Assembly: GCA_020635075.1 (NCBI GenBank)
Contig: JACKAM010000002.1
Location: 682,001 to 746,000, forward strand
Origin: Pseudobdellovibrionaceae bacterium
GTDB taxonomy: Bacteria; Bdellovibrionota; Bdellovibrionia; Bdellovibrionales; UBA1609
Reading direction: 5' to 3'
Length of the DNA: 64,000 nucleotides
Shown here: piece by piece, positions 25,943-33,943 of the stretch
How positions within the stretch are numbered: position 1 is the stretch's first letter
Layout: each line of letters starts with the position of its first letter
Notes under the pieces: model-generated
What the model was told of the DNA's origin: nothing
Seen by the model: the letters and a program-made list of their open reading frames with translations, nothing else
Databases searched by the model: none
Program-made: the position numbers and the translations under genes

Positions 25943-25961
25943 TTGTCTCAATTTGAGACAA
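25943..25961. promoter_or_regulatory. 19-base perfect palindrome after the cyclase gene
   Basis: TTGTCTCAA and TTGAGACAA flank a single central T (25952). The loop is too small for a good terminator, although the arms are followed by AAAAG/CAATT, so a protein-binding site is as likely. It lies 14 bases after the cyclase stop and about 170 bases before the next plus-strand gene. Confidence 0.45.
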
Positions 25962-26129
25962 AAGTTGGCTGAATTTGCGAACAGCACACTCATAGCTGTA
26001 ACATGAACATACTTTGGGTTGGTGAGTTTCCATGGATGTGGTGGTGCCCTGGGCGATAGGGCCTTCGATCTTACCCTTGACTATAACCAATAGTGGAATG
26101 TTGTTGGCTTAAGCAATTAAGGGTGTTTC

Positions 26130-28205
26130 ATGCTTAGAATATTAGTGCTCGGAATCTGCATAGGCGGGTTCACATCTGCTTTATATGCCAAGGAGCCTTC
26201 CGTCCATGATCAGGTGACATGTCGTAAGATCGGCGAGTGCCAGGACTTCTTTTTCGAGCAGGGCTGCGAAGACTTGGCTGTCGATCGCGAAATACGCTCC
26301 ATGATGATCACTTGCTCAGCCAATGAAATCAACCAATCAGATTCAAAGACAATGGAAGAAGTAGTGAAAAGCTGTGGTATTTCCGTTGGTGATTCCGTCG
26401 TCAGCGCTCTTGAGGGCATTGCTTCGCTTCCTGCCTTCGCACAGAATAATTTGGAGAAGCACATTGCCGAGAACAAACTAGCCCAGGAAATCTGTTCCTC
26501 GCAACTAGGGTATACTTATATTGACGGTACAGTCCTCGACTCCCAGCTTTTTGGTCAATATAAGGAAAAGGACAAGCCATCACTCAAGTGGAAACGCTGC
26601 TATGGAGTTGAAGTAAAAAAACTTAGAAACTACAGTTTCCCAACGATTCCTGACCTAGAAGAACTCGTAGAGGCCGCAAGCGAAGTTTACACGACTGCTC
26701 GCTGTATCAAACCTGAGGCCCAAGCCAAATTTGTCTGTCCAACACTAGCCAGTATGGTGGCTGGTGGCGTTGCCGGCTTTGCGGCTAAAAAAGCCTTCCT
26801 TCGTCTGGCCTCTCGTATAGGTAAAGGGCCAGATGTCAGTAAATACATGGATGACCTGGAAGACAAAGCTAAGTCCCGCAAAGAGATTTTGTCCATTGCC
26901 CACCAGGATGATCTGCTGTCGGCCACCGAAAGTCCGGCCGGGACCAAAGCTATTCGCGAGGCCGGACTTGATAAAGATCAGATGCTCATGGGTGTGATGG
27001 ACTCAGATGTAGGTAAAATCCAGGCCTTTTGGACCTCCAATATCATGACTCCGAGTCGTACCAGTGACACCTTTATCCGCAACCTTCAAGGGCGGGGGCG
27101 CTCACCTGCGGGTGTTGCGATGAGAGAGGTGTTTGATGATATGGGCTTTAAGGGCAAGGGTCTGTTGACCCCGGATCTCAATCCAGATCAGGTGCGGGGG
27201 GTGATTACCAAGAACCCGGCTCTGTTTGGCTACCTTCACGAACTCCCTGGCCTTAAGCGAGCAATGGACGATTTAGATGCCGGCAAGATCACCAAAGCTC
27301 AATTTAAAACCCGGGTTCGCGCCAATCTCTTTCACAACGGACCCAACGACGGCTTTTGGAAGATCTTTAGCGATGTCATTGTCGGCGGTGGATTTTCCCA
27401 AGGCGATGACGTAACCAAGAAGTTCTTTCGCAATACCGTTTTTGATCAGGGTCCGGACGCTAAAGGCGTTCACGTCCCCAAGTACCCCGGGGCCACCTCT
27501 CCAGAAGGGGCGTTTCACACCTTGTTTGATCGCCTGAGCCAGGGGACCAGGGGTGGTATGGTTAAGATCTTCCATGAAGTTGGCGGCAAGCCCTTGGCTG
27601 ATAAGCCCAATATGAAACTCCGTGAAATTAAAAACATGAAAGGGGACCCCGCTGGCTTGAATAACCTGGGTGAAGTCGTCATCGGCAATCCGCAGAAAAC
27701 CATGTCCCAGGTGTCAGCTCTTAAGGAGCACCTCAAAGACATGGTAGCAAAAAACCAGCTGAGTCCCAAGCAGCACAAGGCCCTTGATGGTCTTGTCCTG
27801 CAGGCTGAAAACCGACTTAAAAAGCAAGATGAGTTTATCAGGCGCCACGTGCGCACCCATCCTGAAAATCCGGGCTCGCCACCCAACTATTCAAAAATTG
27901 AAATCTCCTACAGAGACTCGACTGGTCGACAGGTAGTCGAAACGATAACCGACGACAGCCCGTCGGACAGGGCCGTCGATTCGCTTAATCGCCTGATGCT
28001 CGCGGAAGAAAGGGCCAACGGTGACCCGATGAGAGACCTGGGCAAATCCTCGGTCCCAAGGCTTGATCCCGCCGTCGTATTAGGATCAATCGGTGGCGCC
28101 TTTGTTCCCGCCGATTCCGACGATGAAAAGCTCCAGTGCCCGCAGCGACCGGCAAACACCATATCCAATGGCGTCCGCCGCACCAACGCCGAAGGCACAA
28201 ACTAG
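26130..28205 (+). CDS. Large Cys-rich exported protein, paralogous N-terminus to the 12129-14573 product
   Basis: 691 residues with a signal peptide (ILVLGICIGGFTSALYA). The N-terminal 205 residues have Cys at about 31, 37, 46, 62, 82, 122, 157, 192 and 203; the block EAASEVYTTARCIKPEAQAKFVC aligns with the same region of the 815-codon exported protein, including the 11-residue Cys spacing, followed by an Ala/Gly-rich hydrophobic segment (MVAGGVAGFAAKKAF). The C-terminal 480 residues are unrelated in sequence and unrecognised. AAGGG lies 7 bases before the ATG. The stop codon is embedded in a CTAG palindrome that also ends the opposing helicase gene. Confidence 0.7.
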   Translation: MLRILVLGICIGGFTSALYAKEPSVHDQVTCRKIGECQDFFFEQGCEDLAVDREIRSMMITCSANEINQSDSKTMEEVVKSCGISVGDSVVSALEGIASLPAFAQNNLEKHIAENKLAQEICSSQLGYTYIDGTVLDSQLFGQYKEKDKPSLKWKRCYGVEVKKLRNYSFPTIPDLEELVEAASEVYTTARCIKPEAQAKFVCPTLASMVAGGVAGFAAKKAFLRLASRIGKGPDVSKYMDDLEDKAKSRKEILSIAHQDDLLSATESPAGTKAIREAGLDKDQMLMGVMDSDVGKIQAFWTSNIMTPSRTSDTFIRNLQGRGRSPAGVAMREVFDDMGFKGKGLLTPDLNPDQVRGVITKNPALFGYLHELPGLKRAMDDLDAGKITKAQFKTRVRANLFHNGPNDGFWKIFSDVIVGGGFSQGDDVTKKFFRNTVFDQGPDAKGVHVPKYPGATSPEGAFHTLFDRLSQGTRGGMVKIFHEVGGKPLADKPNMKLREIKNMKGDPAGLNNLGEVVIGNPQKTMSQVSALKEHLKDMVAKNQLSPKQHKALDGLVLQAENRLKKQDEFIRRHVRTHPENPGSPPNYSKIEISYRDSTGRQVVETITDDSPSDRAVDSLNRLMLAEERANGDPMRDLGKSSVPRLDPAVVLGSIGGAFVPADSDDEKLQCPQRPANTISNGVRRTNAEGTN

Positions 28206-31200
28206 TCTCCGCCACTCAACAAACGGCGAAGCTCCTTAAGATAGGCCTCGCTCTTACCGCCGGGCTGGGCCTGTGCAAGATCATAGATGACCTTAAGTGG
28301 CGCCATCTCCGAAGTAATCATGAGGTCCTCATAGGTCCACTGCCCCTGGAGCCGCATTCTGTGAAGTGATTCACTGGGGGCTGATAGCTGCCCCAGCCTC
28401 ATTTGCTGAACAAGCTCTTTTGCGACCAGGAAGTATTTATTGACCAAGGGGCTTTGATCCAAGGCCTCGACAAGACTCTTATCGAGCATCAAAACATCTA
28501 GATCGCCCTTTTCGATTTCCAATCGCAATCTCTTGCTAAGATTATACCTGTGATAGTCATTGACGTCCCGGCGAGCGGACATGAGTTCGCTCATGACCAT
28601 TTCTGGAATTTCTCCGCGCAGAATGAAATACTGATTGAGCGCCTCTTCGAACATATAGTTCCGATAATGATCATAGTCCCCGCGCATGACTGAGCGAACA
28701 GGGTCGGTCAGCCCACGCCAAATGGCCATGGAGGAGATTGCCAAGGTGTTGCGCACCATATTCTCCAATGCGTTCGGAGTTACGGAAGGGTCTAAAGGTG
28801 AAACCCCACGGTTTTGAACGAACACATTGGTTGCTTCGGCCACTTCGCCAATCGTCAAGGGTACTAAATCCATGGTTTCCAAAATTGCCCGAGGGACCGG
28901 ACCAATGTTTCCATAAAAGGAGCGAAACTCGCGAACCAAATTCATCAATTCCGGATTTTTCAATAGGGCCAATTCGAACTCTGAAAATCCACGGTGAGGC
29001 TTGTCAGCTCCGGCCTTTTCGGCAGCCAGCAGTCGATCACACAGTTTCCAGGTAGATTTCAGTTGGCCGGTAAAAAATGGGTAAGAAAACAGCTCAGCAA
29101 CGAAACGATTGATGATCAGATCAATTTCCCGACTTCCCGTCGATTGGCGCAGTCCCCGCAGAGTGGACTGAAGCTCAGCAATCACTTCGGGATTCAGGTC
29201 ACCCCGCCCACCAAGTTCTTTCGCCACCTCTTGATTGATACGCACAAAGGCTTCCATAGCCACGTTTAACTGGTCAATCGTCTCCACCACGTTTTGTGGC
29301 TGGGTTCCCCGTCGTCTTCCCGTATACAGGGGCCCCTCAGGAAGGGTTCTTGGCAAGCGACCCAGGCGGCTCAGCACTAATTCCTTGGCGTCGATGTAAC
29401 TGGTTTTTCCTGGCTCTTCGCCAAAAAACATGATCACCGGAGTTGGTTTGTCATGAGCAATGCGCACCACGCGGCCCGGTCCTTGGATGTATTCTGGAAA
29501 CTTGACGTACTTTTTAAACGACAAATACCAACCGGCCTGAGGGAAATCGAGGCCCTCTTTGATGGTGCCAACAAGAGCGTGAATCACCTCACCTCTGTAA
29601 GGTGTACCGGTGCGGAAGGCCTCATAGGCCTTGGTGCGCTGGTTGGCGGACAAACGCTGAAGGGAAAGAAATCTTTTCCCTGTCAGCTCCGTTAACATCG
29701 AAGCAACCGGCTCCGCATCACGCGGGTAAGTATGAATAAGTCCAACGCCATGACCATCGATAAAGGTCTCTATGTCGGGCCAGGCCTTTTTAAGTTTGGT
29801 GAGGCTCACTCGCGAGTGAGTTCCCGTCGCTCCCCTTTCAAAGATAGAGGCAAATTCAAAACCCCTGCTGGAAGCATCGTAAAAGATAGGATCGGAGGCA
29901 TTGAGCTCTCCCCTGTGCCAGGCCTCCTGATACTGATCGGCCATCCGCTTCCATTCGAGATTAATATCTCCATCCGGATCCGCCCGAGTCCCACGGAGGC
30001 GTCCGATTTGATGTCTTGCCCATAGCCCTGGCTTATCTAGAGCTGCCGAAAAGGTGGCGTCGTAAAGTTCCGAGGTCAAAAGGGTTCTGGTAATGGGAGA
30101 AGCGGTGACTCCCAAGATATCAAGGGCAAAAGACACATCAGAGGCCGCACGATCCCGAGTGGCCACCCTTAAGGCACTATTGAGGACCTGAGTGAAAACG
30201 TCGCCCGTTGCATTGTGAGCTTCGTCCACCAACAGGGCTCGCGAACGTTCGAAAAAGGCCTCTTTGGCCGGCTCGCCACGGACTCGCATACCGAAGGTTG
30301 GATAACTGGTAACCAGCACCACGGGAATGGGCGAGCGATCGACAAAATCAAGGAACTCCTGATTCGAGATGTGCTCTGATCGGCCACCTCCCCACTGGAC
30401 GATGCGGAACTTCTGGGCTCCCACCTGTTCATTGAGTTGTTTGCCAATATTCAGTGCCAATTCACTGGTGAGATCCGGAGTTTTGGTCATGACAATGACA
30501 AGCTTTCTGGGCCCGGCCTCTAAGATGTGATCGGCTATGGTGTCGACCAGCACTCGCGTCTTTCCAACTGCTGTTGATGCCGTGAAGAGCAAGGACCTGA
30601 CACCTTTGCGCAGCTCAGGTGACTGTTGAATTTCCTGGCGAACGGCGATGGCTTCGTCCTGGGTCGGCCGATTAAAGGAAGCCTTCCCCAGGTGCAGAAG
30701 AGAATCAATCAGCATTAGAGGCGAACTCTCTGTACTTATGTAACGGTTAAGAGCGCTTCCAGAAATCAAGGATTGGATGATCGAGGGATTGATTTCACCA
30801 AGTAGTTGACGGGTTCGGAAACCAACGGGCAAGTCCAAGACCTGGGTCAATACCCCGTTGATGGACTGAGCCTGAACGGGCTGAACTTGGTTGATCCCTT
30901 CGCGCCAGCGCACCATTAGGGGCATGGCATCCGCCTGGTGCTTGATGACCAGGGTGGCGTCATCAAGCTTTTCAAAATTCATAAACGGCCGGCACAGTCC
31001 CCTAAGTCCCGTCACTTTTTGAAATGGGCCTTCGAGAAAGAAGATCATTGGCGCGGTTAACTCGGACAGGTCGACGCGCAAGGTGCGGCCGCGAGCCTTT
31101 TCAGTCATCGACTGCTCCACTTTGCGTGCTGTCTCCGGATCCGTTTCTTTTAACTTCGACACCTGAACCCGAAGCTGATCCTGAGGCTCAAGAGGGGGTT

Positions 31201-31378
31201 TGCTCTGAGGAAGGGCCTGTTCAACCAAACTTAAACGATCATCAAGTCGTCGACCCGAACGCACCTTGGTATATTGAGTTTCTCGAACTTCGGCCCGACA
31301 GGCACCAATGGCCCACGCCGACTGGCCGTAAACTGCCAATGATAAACTCACGCCTAATATATAGATGATGATCCTCAT
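28202..31378 (-). CDS. Superfamily 2 helicase with an apparent Sec signal peptide
   Basis: The ATPase core has Walker A TASTAVGKTR (266-275), Walker B/DEAH LLVDEAHNAT (382-391), motif III GVTASP (423-428), motif V KEGLDFP (607-613) and motif VI QGPGRVVRI (632-640): a full SF2 set, closest in style to DEAD/DEAH restriction- or UvrB-like helicases. The frame opens at 31510, but ATG 31378 (GGGAGG upstream) starts a textbook signal peptide (MRIIIYILGVSLSLAVYGQS, then AWA cleavage). This gives 1058 residues. Residues 30-260 and 700-1058 match nothing I know. If the upstream Met is used, the hydrophobic stretch is internal. An exported helicase would be highly unusual because ATP is scarce outside the cytoplasm. 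Confidence 0.8.
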   Translation of the reverse strand: MRIIIYILGVSLSLAVYGQSAWAIGACRAEVRETQYTKVRSGRRLDDRLSLVEQALPQSKPPLEPQDQLRVQVSKLKETDPETARKVEQSMTEKARGRTLRVDLSELTAPMIFFLEGPFQKVTGLRGLCRPFMNFEKLDDATLVIKHQADAMPLMVRWREGINQVQPVQAQSINGVLTQVLDLPVGFRTRQLLGEINPSIIQSLISGSALNRYISTESSPLMLIDSLLHLGKASFNRPTQDEAIAVRQEIQQSPELRKGVRSLLFTASTAVGKTRVLVDTIADHILEAGPRKLVIVMTKTPDLTSELALNIGKQLNEQVGAQKFRIVQWGGGRSEHISNQEFLDFVDRSPIPVVLVTSYPTFGMRVRGEPAKEAFFERSRALLVDEAHNATGDVFTQVLNSALRVATRDRAASDVSFALDILGVTASPITRTLLTSELYDATFSAALDKPGLWARHQIGRLRGTRADPDGDINLEWKRMADQYQEAWHRGELNASDPIFYDASSRGFEFASIFERGATGTHSRVSLTKLKKAWPDIETFIDGHGVGLIHTYPRDAEPVASMLTELTGKRFLSLQRLSANQRTKAYEAFRTGTPYRGEVIHALVGTIKEGLDFPQAGWYLSFKKYVKFPEYIQGPGRVVRIAHDKPTPVIMFFGEEPGKTSYIDAKELVLSRLGRLPRTLPEGPLYTGRRRGTQPQNVVETIDQLNVAMEAFVRINQEVAKELGGRGDLNPEVIAELQSTLRGLRQSTGSREIDLIINRFVAELFSYPFFTGQLKSTWKLCDRLLAAEKAGADKPHRGFSEFELALLKNPELMNLVREFRSFYGNIGPVPRAILETMDLVPLTIGEVAEATNVFVQNRGVSPLDPSVTPNALENMVRNTLAISSMAIWRGLTDPVRSVMRGDYDHYRNYMFEEALNQYFILRGEIPEMVMSELMSARRDVNDYHRYNLSKRLRLEIEKGDLDVLMLDKSLVEALDQSPLVNKYFLVAKELVQQMRLGQLSAPSESLHRMRLQGQWTYEDLMITSEMAPLKVIYDLAQAQPGGKSEAYLKELRRLLSGGD

Positions 31379-31806
31379 AAAAGGATTCGCCTCCCGTATT
31401 CCTCGTGCCATGGGCCGCTCAGATGCAAGCCAATGGCCAGTTACAAAGGCGAGGCTTTCTTCCTCAATTCCAATTAAATCAGGATTGGCTTCACCCATCA
31501 GTCTAGGCATGGGCCTTTTTTGTTAACGATAACAAACCCCTAGCTCAAATTGGTCACTTGCGCCGACCCGAGTGCTCGCTTTCATTTCCAAAACAAGACC
31601 TTCTAAAGGGAGTGCCGGGTTTCGAGAACGAAGTGGAACCGGCGCCACTGCCGCGCCGACCAGTTGGGTCGGCTCGTCACTTGCGCCGAGTTTTCTTTTT
31701 CGCCTGAGCCTAGGCTCCGATGGAGCCCTCAGGCTTACGTAGCCGAGAAGTCCGACTGAGACTTGCGAGCGAATGGCTCGGAGACCATCAGGGCGGGGCG
31801 CCCTCA
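31379..31806. other. Repeat-rich, non-coding flank between the helicase and tRNA-Val
   Basis: The stretch contains a 14-base direct repeat GTCACTTGCGCCGA (31553-31566 and 31676-31689), a 7-bp hairpin GCCGACC/GGTCGGC (31655-31673), a hairpin-like palindrome TTTGTTA/TAACAAA (31519-31536), and a 12-base copy of the tRNA-Val 3' region (31608-31619). Frames that cross it are shadows of these repeats; one ends by reading the tRNA itself. Confidence 0.6.
31608..31635 (-). pseudogene. Fragment resembling the 3' part of tRNA-Val
   Basis: GGGAGTGCCGGG here repeats the acceptor/T-arm sequence of the tRNA at 31876-31887, and the following TTTCGA resembles its T-loop. The match then decays. It may be a remnant of a duplicated tRNA 3' end. 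Confidence 0.4.
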
Positions 31807-31873
31807 CCAAATAAAAGAACCCTCTTAAATGAAGGCCAAAATGGCGTTCGTTTAAGAGGGTTCTTTTATTTGG
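31807..31873 (-). terminator. 23-bp perfect inverted repeat directly after tRNA-Val
   Basis: Arms 31807-31829 and 31851-31873 are exactly complementary, with a 21-base spacer that itself contains GCCA/TGGC. On the minus strand it starts with the encoded CCA of the tRNA and its second arm contains TTCTTTTATTT, so it can act as the tRNA terminator. The length is much greater than a terminator needs. Confidence 0.75.
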
Positions 31874-31946
31874 TAGGGAGTGCCGGGGTCGAACCGACGA
31901 CATCCACCTTGTAAGGGTGGCGCTCTACCAACTGAGCTAACTCCCT
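31871..31946 (-). tRNA. tRNA-Val (anticodon TAC)
   Basis: The minus strand folds into a full cloverleaf: acceptor AGGGAGT/ACTCCCT, D-arm GCTC/GAGC, anticodon stem CCACC/GGTGG around loop CTTACAA, variable ATGTC, T-arm GTCGG/CCGGC with loop TTCGACC, discriminator A and an encoded CCA. The anticodon TAC reads GUA valine codons. Confidence 0.97.
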
Positions 31947-31977
31947 ATTCCATTAAGATGTGGGAGAGAAAGTAAAG

Positions 31978-32008
31978 AAAAACGCCCTGGATGTCCAGAG
32001 CGTTTTTC
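31978..32008 (-). terminator. Terminator of the 32073-32594 gene
   Basis: Arms 31981-31991 and 31994-32004 pair (G-T wobble on the minus strand, a mismatch on the plus), followed on the minus strand by TTTTTCTTT. It could also work weakly in the other direction. Confidence 0.8.
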
Positions 32009-32072
32009 AGGGAAACCACATCTCTACCAGTTGATCGCCCCCCAGCTAGAGGGGAGATCGATAAGTCCAGCC

Positions 32073-32594
32073 CTAAGGAGCAAATTGCCCCTGTTGGGTG
32101 CACTCATTTTTCTTAATCTTTTCAATAACATAGTGGCTGTCCTGGCTCTTATCTGAAATGTAAGAGCGGACAGTCACCACGGTGTGAACCTGATCGTGCT
32201 CGCAAGAGAACTTGTCTTTTTCCACGTAGTTACCCACAAAGGCGGTGTAACTGCGAGGCTGAACATCAGGATCCACATTGTACATGGCAAGGCGAACCAC
32301 GGTTTGGCCCTTGGGAGAAAGGCCGCGGCCTGTGGCAATAAGCTCCATGTTTTCGTCGTAGCGATTCACTTCAATGATACGAGCGCCCGTCTGGGTGGTG
32401 CTGACTACGTGAAACTCAAAATAGTCGGTGATCTGACCGTCAACAACCTGCCAGACACCATCTATAGTCTTCCATGGGAATGGGCAACGAGAGGCAAATG
32501 GCCACGGAACTGGATCATCTCCTGCCGCCAAGCTGACCTTCGCTGACGCACCCATCGTCAGCCCGAGAGCCAGTATCAATAATAGTTTTTTCAT
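32073..32594 (-). CDS. Small exported protein, unknown function
   Basis: 173 residues from the ATG at 32594 (MKKLLLILALGLTMGASA signal peptide; a GGGGGATGG site lies upstream); the frame extends 7 codons further. The mature part has Cys at RCPFPW, FSCEHD and NECTQQ and alternating beta-type segments. No family recognised. It lies 26 bases after the TPR regulator on the same strand, so it may be its co-transcribed partner, and ends before a terminator. Confidence 0.65.
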   Translation of the reverse strand: MKKLLLILALGLTMGASAKVSLAAGDDPVPWPFASRCPFPWKTIDGVWQVVDGQITDYFEFHVVSTTQTGARIIEVNRYDENMELIATGRGLSPKGQTVVRLAMYNVDPDVQPRSYTAFVGNYVEKDKFSCEHDQVHTVVTVRSYISDKSQDSHYVIEKIKKNECTQQGQFAP

Positions 32595-32620
32595 CCCATC
32601 CCCCAAGTCAGTCACAATTC

Positions 32621-33817
32621 CTAAGCATTGTTGTGATTATCAAACAGTACTCGAGCATTCTTATTCAAATAGTAACCATTCTTCGCACGGTAGATGTACT
32701 TCGGCTTGTCGTAATCAGGTTCAATCATCTTCCGCAAGCGCTTGATGGTTACGTAAATCTTATTGTCATGCACAGCCGGGTCGTATTCCTGCTTCCAAAC
32801 TCTCTCTACCAGAGCTTCCTTGGTGTAAACCTCACCCGGATTTTTCAGGAACAAGCGGAGCATATCCAAAAGGATAAATTGATTCTTAAAGTCCACTTTT
32901 CCCTTTTTCTTTTCCATCACCGTGTTGGTGCTGGAATCAAAAACAATGTCGTACTCAGAGTCTTCCATGGCCCCTAGGCGCTTAAGCCTGTCGTCGATAC
33001 TGCGAGCCAAGTAACGAAGGTTGGCCGGATCTACAGATCTCTTGGCAAGAGTCAGGTACATGCGACCCAAATCCACTTCGCCGGAATCCGCATAGGTGAT
33101 CCCCATGGCAAAGAGAAGACTCACATACATATAGAGATTTTTTTGCTCTTTAAGAATGTCGTAGCACTGCCAGAACACATCAAGTGCCTGCTCGTACTTA
33201 CCCATCTTCAAGAGAATATGTCCATTTAAGACCTGGCTCGACAAACGCAGCTCAGGAAGATCCAAAACCTGAAAGAACACCTGCAGATTGTAGATCTCTT
33301 TGAGTGCATCTTCATAGCGGCCGAGGAAGTGATAAACAATGGCCAAACCATGAATGGCGTAGCAAATGTCTTCTTTAGCATCAGCCGAAAGAGCTAAGGC
33401 CAATGACTTTTCCAAATACTCAAGAGCAACTTTGTGCTGTCCCTTATAGGAAGCACAGAGAGCCAGGGTGTAATAGGTCTTGGAATTCAGTTCGACATTT
33501 TTGTTGAGAACCAAGTCCTGAAGAGTTTCTTTGATCGATTGGATCTTTTCACTCTCTTCCATCTCGGCATACATACGCAGCAAAACGTTTTGGCACTTAA
33601 GGTAAGCCTCAAAGTTTTTTTCGGTATAAAAAACTGCTGCAGCTTTTGTGATCTTATCGATGGCGACGCGGAAATCCCCACGCTCAAAATAGAGCTTGCC
33701 GACTTCATATGTTGATTCCGGCTTTATGATCTTTTCTGCCACCGAGAGGTCCCGCCCTTTAAGAATCTGTATTTGGTCTTTCATTTTCTTACAAAATCTG
33801 ACCTGAAGGTCAATCAT
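32621..33817 (-). CDS. TPR-repeat regulator with C-terminal OmpR-type DNA-binding domain
   Basis: Residues about 30-280 are tetratricopeptide-like helical repeats (for example YEVGKLYFERGDFRVAIDK, YYTLALCASYKGQHKVALEYLEKS, YEDALKEI). The C-terminal 100 residues form a winged helix of the OmpR/PhoB type (QFILLDMLRLFLKNPGEVYT, then EALVERVWKQEYDPAVHDNKIYVTIKRLRKMIE, then YIYRAKNGYYL). No receiver domain is present, so activity is probably set by a partner bound to the repeats. The start is uncertain: neither the ATG at 33817 nor that at 33784 has a clear ribosome binding site. Confidence 0.85.
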   Translation of the reverse strand: MIDLQVRFCKKMKDQIQILKGRDLSVAEKIIKPESTYEVGKLYFERGDFRVAIDKITKAAAVFYTEKNFEAYLKCQNVLLRMYAEMEESEKIQSIKETLQDLVLNKNVELNSKTYYTLALCASYKGQHKVALEYLEKSLALALSADAKEDICYAIHGLAIVYHFLGRYEDALKEIYNLQVFFQVLDLPELRLSSQVLNGHILLKMGKYEQALDVFWQCYDILKEQKNLYMYVSLLFAMGITYADSGEVDLGRMYLTLAKRSVDPANLRYLARSIDDRLKRLGAMEDSEYDIVFDSSTNTVMEKKKGKVDFKNQFILLDMLRLFLKNPGEVYTKEALVERVWKQEYDPAVHDNKIYVTIKRLRKMIEPDYDKPKYIYRAKNGYYLNKNARVLFDNHNNA

Positions 33818-33917
33818 TTGTAAAAGAATGCCAGGAAAGCCCCAAAATTGGGGTAATTGAGCGGAGCATCAAATGAAATTGGGAAAATTTTAATGTTGCC
33901 GACTAAGAAAGCAACGA

Positions 33918-33937
33918 GGGCCGGACACTGCCGGCCC
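33918..33937 (-). terminator. Probable terminator of lon
   Basis: 7-bp stem GGGCCGG/CCGGCCC (33918-33924, 33931-33937) immediately after the lon stop on the minus strand, followed by CTCGTTGCTTTCTT, a weak T-run. Confidence 0.5.
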
Positions 33938-33943
33938 CTAACT

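Noticed and set aside
31523..31914. Frames on both strands (126 and 64 codons) near tRNA-Val
   Set aside because: They are made of the repeats and hairpin arms; the plus-strand one ends by translating the tRNA antisense strand. No ribosome binding site or family.
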